A DNA stretch of 64,000 nucleotides from the NCBI GenBank assembly GCA_937924525.1, contig CALDSU010000016.1:62001-126000 (forward strand). Direction: 5' to 3'. A model generated the notes under the pieces. That model was not told the DNA's origin, ran no database searches, and saw only the letters and a list, made by a program, of their open reading frames with translations. The position numbers were made by a program, and so were the translations under genes. The DNA comes from an uncultured Bryobacteraceae bacterium. GTDB lineage: Bacteria > Acidobacteriota > Terriglobia > Bryobacterales > Bryobacteraceae. Shown piece after piece: positions 35,618 to 43,472 of this stretch (within the stretch, counting starts at the first letter, position 1; every line of letters begins with the position of its first letter).

Positions 35618-37309
35618 ATGAGCGACAACGACAAGTGGGTGTGGTTTACGGACGATGATCCGATTGAAGGGCTGATCGGGCGGCGGCGGAAGGGCGCGGG
35701 ATGGGATCCCAGCCCGGTGGCTTTGGATGAGACCGCTCCCGAGACTCCGAAGCGCGCCGGGACCGAGGGCCTGGTCGCCGCCATTCAGATGCACCTGGCG
35801 GGTCAGACGGACGGCGCGCTGGCCAGACTCGACGAGGCGGCGGCCGCGGGCGAAGATCCCGCCGAGGTCTATTCGGCGAAGGGCAACCTGCTGTTCGGCC
35901 AGGGAAAGTTTGAGGAAGCAGCCGCCAGCTACGCCAGAGTGCTGGAGGCGAACCCGGGACATCGCACCGCGCACTACAACCGCGGAGTCTGCCTGGAGCG
36001 GGCGGGCGATTTCGCGGCGGCGGCGTGGAGTTTTCGCAAAGCACGCGAGGCGGATCCCGAACGGCGGGAGTCGCGCCTGGGGCTCGCGCTGTGTTTGCTC
36101 CACACCGGCGAGGCTGCGGAGGCGCTCGCGGAGTTCGACGCGTACCTTGAGAAGGGCTCGGACTGGGCGGGACAGTTGGGCCGGGCGGTGGCCTTGCACC
36201 TGGTTGGGCGGACGGACGAAGCCGCGGCGGTGTACGAGTCGCTGCTGGCGGTCAAGCCCGATGACGAGGAAGTGCTGAGCAACCTCCTGGCGCTCCGGAT
36301 GGCGGGTCAGGACCGGGAAGCGATCGCGGCTGCCGCCGCCCGGTTGCGGGCGGTCCGGCCGGACGCCCGGGCGGCGCTCGAGGCGCTGGCGAACCTGGCT
36401 CTGCGGGCCGGCGATTGGGAAACCGCGCTGCGGCACTGCGCCCGCCTCACCGAGTTGGACGAGTCGAACTTTGTCGCGTGGTTTAACCTCGGGGTCGCGT
36501 CGGCGGAAACCGGCCGCCTGGAGCAGGCCGCGGCAGCCTACGGCAAAGCGGCGGAACTGCGGCCCGACTCGGCCCAGGCTCACGCGAACCTGGGAGTGCT
36601 TGCGCAGAGGGCCGGCGATCTGGCGGCGGCGCAGAAAGCATATCAACGGGCGCTCGCCCTCGACCCGGACCTGCCCGGACCACAGTGGAACCTCGCGCTC
36701 GTCCACGAACGCAAGGGCGAATTCGAAGCGGCGGAAGAGGCTTATCAGCGGCTCGTGGAGACGCACCCGGAATGGGAGAATGCCTGGTTCCGGCTCGGGT
36801 ACCTGCGCCTGCAACGGCTCGAGTATGCAGGGGCGCAGGCAGCGTTCACTGAGTGCGTCGCCCGCCGCCCGGATTGGGTGGATGCGCATCTGAACCTCGG
36901 CATCGCCGCCTGGAAGCAGGGTGACAAGGAAACCAGCCGCCAGCACTTTGAGAAAGCGCTGGCCGGCGATCCCGCACTGGTGGACGCAGTGCGGGCGCTG
37001 GCCGCGCTCGCCGTCGAGCAGAACGACGCGGAACGGGCGTTTGAACTCCACTTGCGGTTGATGGAAATGGGCGAACGCAGCGCGGAGTTGTTCTATAACA
37101 CTGGTCTGCTGCTGCACCGCACCGGCAAGCTGGAGGAAGCGGCCGAACGCTACCGCCAGGCGCTGAACGAACGGCCCGGCTTTGTCGAGGCCCTCCTCAA
37201 CCTCGGTCACGTCCTCCACGGATTGGGTCAGGAAACCGAGGCGCGAACCTGCTGGAAGCAGGCGGCCGAGGCCAATCCCGACGTGGCGGCGCAGTATTTC
37301 AGCAGTTGA
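35618..37309 (+). CDS. TPR-repeat protein with N-terminal WVW-acidic motif
   Basis: A 563-residue soluble protein. It begins MSDNDKWVWFTDDDPIEG, followed after about 50 residues by roughly 14 tetratricopeptide units, for example HYNRGVCLERAGDFAAAAWS, NFVAWFNLGVASAETGRLEQ and AHANLGVLAQRAGDLAAAQK. TPR superhelices act as protein-interaction scaffolds. GGGGGAAGC precedes the ATG. It is followed by a second TPR protein with a related N-terminus. No signal or membrane segment is seen, so it is probably cytoplasmic and could bind the cytoplasmic part of the preceding membrane protein (inference). Confidence 0.8.
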   Translation: MSDNDKWVWFTDDDPIEGLIGRRRKGAGWDPSPVALDETAPETPKRAGTEGLVAAIQMHLAGQTDGALARLDEAAAAGEDPAEVYSAKGNLLFGQGKFEEAAASYARVLEANPGHRTAHYNRGVCLERAGDFAAAAWSFRKAREADPERRESRLGLALCLLHTGEAAEALAEFDAYLEKGSDWAGQLGRAVALHLVGRTDEAAAVYESLLAVKPDDEEVLSNLLALRMAGQDREAIAAAAARLRAVRPDARAALEALANLALRAGDWETALRHCARLTELDESNFVAWFNLGVASAETGRLEQAAAAYGKAAELRPDSAQAHANLGVLAQRAGDLAAAQKAYQRALALDPDLPGPQWNLALVHERKGEFEAAEEAYQRLVETHPEWENAWFRLGYLRLQRLEYAGAQAAFTECVARRPDWVDAHLNLGIAAWKQGDKETSRQHFEKALAGDPALVDAVRALAALAVEQNDAERAFELHLRLMEMGERSAELFYNTGLLLHRTGKLEEAAERYRQALNERPGFVEALLNLGHVLHGLGQETEARTCWKQAAEANPDVAAQYFSS

Positions 37310-37364
37310 CTTTGCGAACCCCTGAACCGGCCGTGGAAGAGCCGGAAGGAAGGTCGACGATCAC

Positions 37365-39161
37365 ATGGAACGCGCGCCGGATGATTGGGTATGGGTCGAC
37401 GAAGACCCGTTCTCCGCGCCTGCGCCCTCGCCGGATCGCCTCCCGCTTCCCGCTCGGCAGGACGGGGAACCAGCTCCTCCGCTTCCGCCGCCCCAGTCGA
37501 GCCTGGACGACTGGGTGCGCGAAGGAGCAGAGGGGCCTGTCTGGACCCCGGAGGAGCTGCTCGCCTCGTTCCGTCACTTGGGGATCCCGGCCGAATTCGT
37601 CGTCTCGGTCGGCATGCCCGGGCACGATCTTGCGGGCGGGGGCAAATCCCCACTCGAGGCGGCGCGCGATCTGGCCCGGCAAAACCAGTGGCAGGCAGTG
37701 CTCACGACGCTCCAAGGCGAACAGTCTGCTCCGGCATCCGCGCTGCGAGGTTGGGCCTGTTTTCAGTTGGGGCTGTTTCGGGAAGCCGTTCCGGAGTTGC
37801 AATCCGCCGTGCCCTCGCGCGGCGTCACGTTTGTTCTGGGACTCTGCTTCGACAAACTGAACCGGCCCGAGGATGCGTTGGCCTGTTTTCGCCAGTTGGC
37901 CGACGCCGAGCCGGACGAGTTCCGCTGGAGGGGAGCGGCGGGAGTTGTCCTGCTGAAACTGTCCAGGCCGGAAGAGGCTTTCGCGACCTTCAATCAGTGC
38001 CTCGCGCAGAATCCATCGCAGCCTGAGATTTTGTTTGGTAAAGCATTGGCATTGCATTATTTGGGAAATCTTGAAGAGGCCGAATCAGCCTACCGGGAGT
38101 TGCTCCGCCGACAACCGGACTGCGAGGATGCGCTGGTGAACCTGATTGGCTTGGCCAGCCAAACCCGGAAAGAAGAGTCCCTGCTCCGCTACACCGGACT
38201 GCTTCTCAAGCGGAAACCCGACTCGCCGGTCGCGCTTCGGGCGCTGGCCGCCATCGAACTAGAATCGGAGAACTGGGAAGGCGTCTGTTCGCTTTGCACC
38301 CGGATTGCCGCGCAGGATCCGGGCGCTTTTGAAGTCTGGTTTAATCTGGGCGTCTCGCGACAGGCTCTGCACCAGCACGAGGAATCCGCCCTGGCGTTCA
38401 CCGAGGCGGTGCGGTTGCAACCGGAATCCATGGAGGCGCGGGTTGGGCTGGCGACCGCGTGGCAGGATGCCGGCAATGAGGAGAAGGCGGCCAAGGTATT
38501 TCAAGCGATTCTTGAAATTCAGCCTGACGACCCGTTCGCGCAAATACAACTAGCCGCGCTGGCCGAGCGCCGCGGCGACGCCGCCGAAGCCGAACGCCGG
38601 CTAGCCGCCTTCGTTGCGCGCCATCCCGAGTCGGCTGCGGCGCATTTTCGGCACGGTTGTGTGAGGATGGATTGTGGCGCACCCGCCGAAGCGGCGGAGT
38701 CCTTCCGGGCGTGCCTTCGGCTGGACCCCACCTGGGCCAAGGCGCGCTACAACCTGGCGATTGCCCAGTGGGCTGCTGGCGACTTGGACGGCGCAGTGGA
38801 AACCGCAAGCCAACTGGCCGAGGAAGAACCCGGATGGAGCCGCGCGGCTGAGATCGCGGCGCAGGCCACCCTCCAGCAGGGTAGATTCGCCGAAGCGGCC
38901 GGCTGGTGCCGCCGGGCCCTTTCTCGAGGAGAAAGAAATCCCTACACTATCTTTAATTTGGGAGTAATTCTTCAAGAGGAAGGTGAGTATGACGAAGCCC
39001 TGCGCCTTTTCCGGGAGGCCCTCAAGGAACGTCCCCACCTTCCTGAGGCGCTCGAGCGCCTTGGCCAGATTCAGTGGCGCCTGGACCACCCGGACGAGGC
39101 CAAAGTCTACTTCCGGCGCGCCCGCACGGTAGGTCCGGAACTCATCGAGAAACCAAGCTAA
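37365..39161 (+). CDS. Second TPR-repeat protein with N-terminal WVW-acidic motif
   Basis: A 598-residue soluble protein with about 12-14 TPR-like units (LALHYLGNLEEAESAYRELL, WFNLGVSRQALHQHEESALA, IFNLGVILQEEGEYDEALRL). Its N-terminus, MERAPDDWVWVDEDPFSA, matches the acidic tryptophan motif of the previous protein, then a proline-rich stretch and LASFRHLGIPAEFVVSVGMP. It starts 55 bases after its neighbour. A shared N-terminal motif on two different TPR scaffolds suggests a common docking partner. No characterised homologue is recognised. Confidence 0.8.
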   Translation: MERAPDDWVWVDEDPFSAPAPSPDRLPLPARQDGEPAPPLPPPQSSLDDWVREGAEGPVWTPEELLASFRHLGIPAEFVVSVGMPGHDLAGGGKSPLEAARDLARQNQWQAVLTTLQGEQSAPASALRGWACFQLGLFREAVPELQSAVPSRGVTFVLGLCFDKLNRPEDALACFRQLADAEPDEFRWRGAAGVVLLKLSRPEEAFATFNQCLAQNPSQPEILFGKALALHYLGNLEEAESAYRELLRRQPDCEDALVNLIGLASQTRKEESLLRYTGLLLKRKPDSPVALRALAAIELESENWEGVCSLCTRIAAQDPGAFEVWFNLGVSRQALHQHEESALAFTEAVRLQPESMEARVGLATAWQDAGNEEKAAKVFQAILEIQPDDPFAQIQLAALAERRGDAAEAERRLAAFVARHPESAAAHFRHGCVRMDCGAPAEAAESFRACLRLDPTWAKARYNLAIAQWAAGDLDGAVETASQLAEEEPGWSRAAEIAAQATLQQGRFAEAAGWCRRALSRGERNPYTIFNLGVILQEEGEYDEALRLFREALKERPHLPEALERLGQIQWRLDHPDEAKVYFRRARTVGPELIEKPS

Positions 39162-39174
39162 CGACGAGGAGGGC

Positions 39175-39309
39175 CTAACGGTTCATTGACCCGTAGCGCC
39201 CGATGGATGCGAGCCCCGCCCACCGCCGCCCCCGGCGTCCTTCCGTCAGTCCATGCGCCAGAATCAACGCCAAACTGGCGCCCATCACGATCCCGAAGAC
39301 AATCAGCAT
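39175..39309 (-). CDS. Small (44-residue) single-pass membrane protein
   Basis: An ORF below the usual size cut-off encodes MLIVFGIVMGASLALILAHG followed by LTEGRRGRRWAGLASI and ending GSMNR. The first ~18 residues form one membrane helix with a basic cytoplasmic tail. The composition is not random for this GC content, and a promoter-like sequence with extended -10 lies 43-71 bases upstream. No ribosome-binding site is obvious. It lies 13 bases beyond the convergent TPR gene stop. Confidence 0.5.
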   Translation of the reverse strand: MLIVFGIVMGASLALILAHGLTEGRRGRRWAGLASIGRYGSMNR

Positions 39310-39351
39310 AGGTGCGCTCGGGCAGCAGTGTGTCCGACCTTTTCCTATTGT

Positions 39352-39380
39352 GGAATAGCATTATTGCAGAAATATGACAA
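39352..39380 (-). promoter_or_regulatory. Promoter with extended -10 for the 44-residue protein
   Basis: On the minus strand TTGTCA (39380-39375) and TATTCC (39357-39352) are 17 bases apart, with TGC directly before the -10 box (extended -10). It lies in a distinctly AT-rich patch of the 39310-39420 gap. Confidence 0.4.
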
Positions 39381-39420
39381 AAAGGTTACAGCCGCCGCGG
39401 GGCGCCTCGCAAACGTAGGG

Positions 39421-40194
39421 TCAAAACTCGAACTTCCTGCCCGCCAACAGCCCCCCATCGACGACGCAGACGCTGCCGGTGACGAAACTCGATTCGTCCG
39501 ACGCCAGAAACAAAGCGTACTGGGCCACTTCCATCGGCTTGCCGATTCGCTTCAGCGGGTACATGTCCAACAGCTTGGCGAAACCCGCCGGGAACCGCTC
39601 CCAGTAATCCATGCAGGTCTTGGTCGCGATGGTGCCGGGGCAGATCACGTTCGAGCGGATGTTCCATTCCCCGTAGTCGGCGGCGACCAAGCGCATCATC
39701 GAGATCAGGCCGCCCTTGGCCGCCGTGTAGGCCGTTTCGCCAAAAGCGAACAGAGCATTCACGCTGGACAGGGTGATGATACTGCCGCCGCCGCGTGCTT
39801 TCAGCAGGGGCAGCGCATGCTTCGTGCAGAGGTACGGACCCTTCAGGCAGACCTCGATCGTGCGGTCGAACACTTCGTCGTCTTCTTCCGCGATGGCGCC
39901 GTCGCCTGCCGAGAAGATGGCGTTGTTGACGAGGATGTCGAGACCGCCAAAGCGCCCCGCAGTCTCCTGGAAGAGGTCGCGCACCTGCGCGGGGCGGGAG
40001 ATGTCGGCGTGCCGGTACAGGGCGGCGCCGCCGGCGCTGCGGATCTCCTCCGCGACTTTTTCTCCAGCCTCGTCGTTGATATCGGCCAGCGCCACCGCGC
40101 AGCCCTCCTGGGCGAACAACCGGCTCATGGCGCTGCCGATGCCGCCCGCCGCGCCGGTGATGACGGCGGTCTTTCCTTGCAGTCTTTGGGGCAT
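39421..40194 (-). CDS. Short-chain dehydrogenase/reductase
   Basis: A 257-residue SDR. It has the cofactor loop KTAVITGAAGGIGSAMSRLF, ALADINDEAGE (Asp suggests NAD preference), LDILVNNAIFSAGDG, catalytic Ser in ITLSSVNALFAFG and Tyr-x3-Lys in ETAYTAAKGGLISMMR. The C-terminus SFVTGSVCVVDGGLLAGRKF is normal. The ATG at 40194 is preferred because homologues start just before QGKTAVITG; an ATG at 40212 adds six residues. It is the last gene of the minus-strand cluster with the O-methyltransferase and TIM-barrel isomerase. Confidence 0.85.
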   Translation of the reverse strand: MPQRLQGKTAVITGAAGGIGSAMSRLFAQEGCAVALADINDEAGEKVAEEIRSAGGAALYRHADISRPAQVRDLFQETAGRFGGLDILVNNAIFSAGDGAIAEEDDEVFDRTIEVCLKGPYLCTKHALPLLKARGGGSIITLSSVNALFAFGETAYTAAKGGLISMMRLVAADYGEWNIRSNVICPGTIATKTCMDYWERFPAGFAKLLDMYPLKRIGKPMEVAQYALFLASDESSFVTGSVCVVDGGLLAGRKFEF

Positions 40195-40218
40195 CCCCGT
40201 TTCCCCACCCATCGAGAG

Positions 40219-40833
40219 CTATTGCACCCAGCTCAGAGAAAAGCCCTGCCACCCGGGCGAGGCGATCTCGGTGCGCACCCGCGGGTCGCTTTTGATCTTC
40301 GCCAGGAAATCCGCCATCGGCTCGGGGTGGGACAGAACATTGTGGGCCACAATCACCCCGCCCGGGCGGGTCTTGCCGATGACTCCCTCATAGTAGAGCA
40401 AATAATCGGGCTTGTGGGCGTCGATGAAGACCAGATCGAGCGGACCGTCCACCCGAGAGATCTCGAGGCGTGCGTCTCCCAACCGGGCCTCCACCAGATC
40501 CGCCACGCCGGCGGCGCGGAAGTTCTCGCGGGCGGTCCGGTGCCGCTTCTCGTCGATCTCGAGCGTGATCAACCTTCCCCCGGTCCGCTTCAGGCCCAGC
40601 GCGATCCAGATTCCCGAGTAGCCCGTCGACGTGCCGACCTCCAGCGCCCGGCGGGCGCGCACCCGCAACACGAGGTCGCGAAGATACCGCCCCTCGGCGG
40701 GCTCGATATTGGCGTAGCGTTTGCCCGGTTCCAGCAGCGTCGCGAGAAACGATTCCACCTCGGCGTCCGAATTCGCCCGCGCGCGGGGGAAGGGAAACGC
40801 CGCCGCGAGCGCGAGTGCGGTCCGGCGATTCAT
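40219..40833 (-). CDS. O-methyltransferase (class I, SAM-dependent), with leader peptide
   Basis: A 204-residue member of the catechol/caffeoyl-CoA O-methyltransferase-like family: LEVGTSTGYSGIWIALGLKR (SAM motif I), RLITLEIDEKRHRTARENFR and DLVFIDAHKPDYLLYYEGV with metal-binding Asp/His. GGVIVAHNVLSHPEP is the later metal ligand region. The N-terminus MNRRTALALAAAFPFPRARA looks like a Tat leader, unusual for a SAM enzyme because SAM is cytoplasmic. Its ATG overlaps the stop of the TIM-barrel gene by four bases. The substrate is probably a phenolic hydroxyl, unproven. Confidence 0.82.
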   Translation of the reverse strand: MNRRTALALAAAFPFPRARANSDAEVESFLATLLEPGKRYANIEPAEGRYLRDLVLRVRARRALEVGTSTGYSGIWIALGLKRTGGRLITLEIDEKRHRTARENFRAAGVADLVEARLGDARLEISRVDGPLDLVFIDAHKPDYLLYYEGVIGKTRPGGVIVAHNVLSHPEPMADFLAKIKSDPRVRTEIASPGWQGFSLSWVQ

Positions 40834-41765
40834 GCCCTGACTCCCGTCTGGCGCAACAGCGATCGCAGGAGGGCCAGGTCGCGCCGGAAAATCCCGAGGA
40901 GGTTTTCCCGCGGTATCGTGCTTTCGCGTTTGCCGCTTGCGGCGCCTCCCAACTCCGGGTACTCGAAGTGCAATTGCAGCGGTCCCGCAAATCCGCTCTG
41001 CTTGACGAGCGTGAAGAACTCGTGCAAACGGACCATGCCCTGCCCGAGGGCGCACCAGTCCGGCTGCCAGGCGCCGTCTTCCGCTTTTCGCCACCGCACG
41101 TCCTTCACGGAGAGACCGCGAGCGTACGGCAACAGGAGCCGCGCGCTGTGGAGCCACCCGCCCAGGCCTCCCTCGACCGTGGCGTGGCCGATATCGAAGT
41201 TGGCCGACACCTCGTCCGGCGAGAATGGCTTCAACAGCAGGTACAGGTCCCAAAAGGAAGCGCCCACCTGATTCCGGCCCGAGTGGGTGTGATACATGGC
41301 GCACACGCCGTACTGCCGGTTCAGGGCGGCCAGGTCCCGCACCCGCCGTTCGAACTCGGCAAGCTGCGCCGGCAGCGGGGCGTGGTCGCGGTAACGAAAG
41401 CCGCCCCACCGGTAGCGGCGGATGCCCAACCCGGCGCAGGTACGGATGACGCGCTCGGCGTGCGGGGTGGCCGTGTCCACGATGCCGCTGGTGATCATGG
41501 GAATGCCGATGCCGGCGCGGCGGGCGTGTTCCATAGCCCGCGGCAGTTCCTCCTCCACCCGTTCCGGTTCCAGGTGCCCGCCCGGGCGGACGGTGATGTC
41601 GAGACCGTCGAATCCCAGTTCGGCCGCCAGCGGCGCGGCCTCGGCGAGCGAGGTCCATTGCAGGTGCTTGGTGAACATGCAGACGGGAACGGCTGCCGGC
41701 GGCGCGGATGCGGCGGCGGCCGCCGGGGCTCCCGCCAGAAGAGTCAGGGCGGTGCGTCGGGTCAT
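40830..41765 (-). CDS. Sugar phosphate isomerase/epimerase-like TIM-barrel protein, Tat-exported
   Basis: A 311-residue AP_endonuc_2/xylose-isomerase-like TIM barrel. The leader MTRRTALTLLAGAPAAAAAS is of twin-arginine type. The barrel begins PVCMFTKHLQWTSLAEAAPL and has AELGFDGLDITVRPGGHLEP, YHTHSGRNQVG, FDIGHATVEGG and SVKDVRWRKAEDGAW; Glu/Asp/His residues in these strands are typical divalent-metal ligands. The reaction (keto-sugar epimerisation or isomerisation) is not specified by sequence. Such Tat-exported proteins are abundant in Planctomycetes and Acidobacteriota. Confidence 0.85.
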   Translation of the reverse strand: MTRRTALTLLAGAPAAAAASAPPAAVPVCMFTKHLQWTSLAEAAPLAAELGFDGLDITVRPGGHLEPERVEEELPRAMEHARRAGIGIPMITSGIVDTATPHAERVIRTCAGLGIRRYRWGGFRYRDHAPLPAQLAEFERRVRDLAALNRQYGVCAMYHTHSGRNQVGASFWDLYLLLKPFSPDEVSANFDIGHATVEGGLGGWLHSARLLLPYARGLSVKDVRWRKAEDGAWQPDWCALGQGMVRLHEFFTLVKQSGFAGPLQLHFEYPELGGAASGKRESTIPRENLLGIFRRDLALLRSLLRQTGVRA

Positions 41766-41826
41766 GTGCGTTCTCTCCTGATTGACCTGCGATGCGTCGC
41801 TTCCTTTGGATTGTACCCGCGCGCGG

Positions 41827-42594
41827 TCACGCGGCGCGCAGCACCGCCCTCGCGTTCCTATGGCGGATCCGCTCCTCCAACTCGGGCGCCAGGCCGCACT
41901 CCTGGATCTTCAGGGATGCGGCGTCCCAGTAGTACAACGGGGCGTGCGATCCGAACAGGACCCGTTCGGCGCCGGCGGCTTCGACGAATTTCGCCACCCC
42001 GCCCGTACCCTCCACCATGCTGATGTCGAAAGACACGGCGCCGGCCTCGACCAGGGCGCGCACGCCGCCCGGCGGGCCCGGCCGCTGGTTCAGCACGATC
42101 ACTCTCAGCCCCGGCCACCGGCGCGCCAGGTCCGCCAGGGGCGCGGCGTCCACCGCCGGCACGCGCACCAGCGGATGCTGCGTCCGCTCATCTTCCATGA
42201 GCAAGGCGACCTGCACCACCAGGTTCCGCCGGGCTGCCTCCTCGAACAATTCCGCCGCTACCGGCTGGCTCAGCGTGTAGCTGTGGTAGTTCGGAAACAG
42301 GCGGAGGCCCGGCATGCGGTGCCCCTCGTGGCAACGCCGGACGTCGTCTCGCCACGCGGGCAGGGTCGGATTTACGGCGCCGAAGGGCAGCCAGAGCGGC
42401 TCCCGGCGGCATTCCTCGGCCAGCCGCGCGTTCACCGCGGCAAGATCGGTGTGGAGTAGCGCGTCGAAATGGCTGACCCAGGCCTGCGTCACCCCGCGCG
42501 CCCGCAACCGCTGGGCGAGCGCCGCCCCCGACTCGTCGCCCGGCGTTCGCCGGAACGGCCAGCGGCCGAGCGTCACATTCACATCCACCGTCAC
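41827..42594 (-). CDS. Amidohydrolase-related TIM-barrel protein (degenerate metal site)
   Basis: A 255-residue protein related to amidohydrolase family 2: MTVDVNVTLGRWPFRRTPGD, PFGAVNPTLPAWRDDVRR, MPGLRLFPNYHSYTLSQPV and AERVLFGSHAPLYYWDAA. The usual N-terminal H-x-H of the family is replaced by DVNVTLG, so metal binding is doubtful or uses fewer ligands. It overlaps the start of its downstream neighbour by four bases and is therefore probably translated with it. It may be a partner or decoy-like paralogue of the next amidohydrolase. Confidence 0.78.
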   Translation of the reverse strand: MTVDVNVTLGRWPFRRTPGDESGAALAQRLRARGVTQAWVSHFDALLHTDLAAVNARLAEECRREPLWLPFGAVNPTLPAWRDDVRRCHEGHRMPGLRLFPNYHSYTLSQPVAAELFEEAARRNLVVQVALLMEDERTQHPLVRVPAVDAAPLADLARRWPGLRVIVLNQRPGPPGGVRALVEAGAVSFDISMVEGTGGVAKFVEAAGAERVLFGSHAPLYYWDAASLKIQECGLAPELEERIRHRNARAVLRAA

Positions 42595-43382
42595 AGCGGC
42601 ACTCCTTTCGCGCGCAAGATCGGCGTCAGCATGCGCTTGAGGTTCCCGCCCAGGATCAGTTTCTTGGCGCTTTCCGGAATATCCGCTCCCGTCACCTTCG
42701 CCAGTTGCGAACCGTAACTCCGCCCTCCGGCATCGCTGCCCCAGATGATGCGTTCCGCGCCGAGTTCGCGATAGGCCATCTCGGTGAGCCCCGCCGTCGG
42801 ATCCGAGCCCGCCAGGTCGGCGGAGACGTCCCGCGCGTCGCGAAGCGCGCGCACGCCCAATTGCCAGTTGCCGCCGGTGTGCCCGCAGATGATCGGCACC
42901 TCCGGATGCCGCCGGGACAGCGCCACCACGTCCCAGGGATCGGATTCGCCCGGCAGGTTGCCCATCACCTTGGTCCAGGTGTGCTGAAAGATGGCGGCAT
43001 CGAGCTTGGCGGCGCGTTCGACAATGGGGTCCAGCCGTTCATCGTGCGCCTTCACCGCCACCCACAACTTGACGCCCACCATCGGCCCGTCGCGGACGCA
43101 GCGGTCGAACTCGCGCAGGCTGAATTCCAGATGCTTGGGGCTCAGATAGACGAACCCCAGCGCCCGCGGATGCCAGGGCTGCAGGGCCTCCAGCACCTGA
43201 TCGTTCTGTTCGCGGAGTTGTTCCGGCGTGGGGTCGTATACGAACGGATAACCCATGAACACGATGACCCGCTCGATCTCCAGGCGGTCGGCGAAGCGGA
43301 TCAACTCTGCCATCTTTTCCCGCGGCGTCGCGCCGTCGAAGCCGCTCAAGTGCGTATGCAGATCCCAGATCATGAAAGTCAT
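42591..43382 (-). CDS. Amidohydrolase family 2 (ACMSD-like) protein
   Basis: A 263-residue metal-dependent hydrolase or decarboxylase. The metal site begins IWDLHTHLSGFDG (H-x-H). VGVKLWVAVKAHDERLDPIV, AIFQHTWTK, PIICGHTGGNWQLGVRAL and IIWGSDAGGRSYGSQLAKV complete the family pattern, with the final Asp as metal ligand. Substrates in this family include aminocarboxymuconate semialdehyde, resorcylates and lactones. The start is ATG at 43382 or 43373. Its four-base overlap with the preceding paralogue and divergence from the SelA-like gene (90 bases) suggest one catabolic locus. Confidence 0.83.
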   Translation of the reverse strand: MTFMIWDLHTHLSGFDGATPREKMAELIRFADRLEIERVIVFMGYPFVYDPTPEQLREQNDQVLEALQPWHPRALGFVYLSPKHLEFSLREFDRCVRDGPMVGVKLWVAVKAHDERLDPIVERAAKLDAAIFQHTWTKVMGNLPGESDPWDVVALSRRHPEVPIICGHTGGNWQLGVRALRDARDVSADLAGSDPTAGLTEMAYRELGAERIIWGSDAGGRSYGSQLAKVTGADIPESAKKLILGGNLKRMLTPILRAKGVPL

Positions 43383-43472
43383 CCCGAGTATCGAATAACC
43401 GGCCGCCGGGCGCAATCGCAGGTGCGTTGACCCTGCGGCCGCTCGTTTGATACCTTGCGGTAGCCTCCTCCG

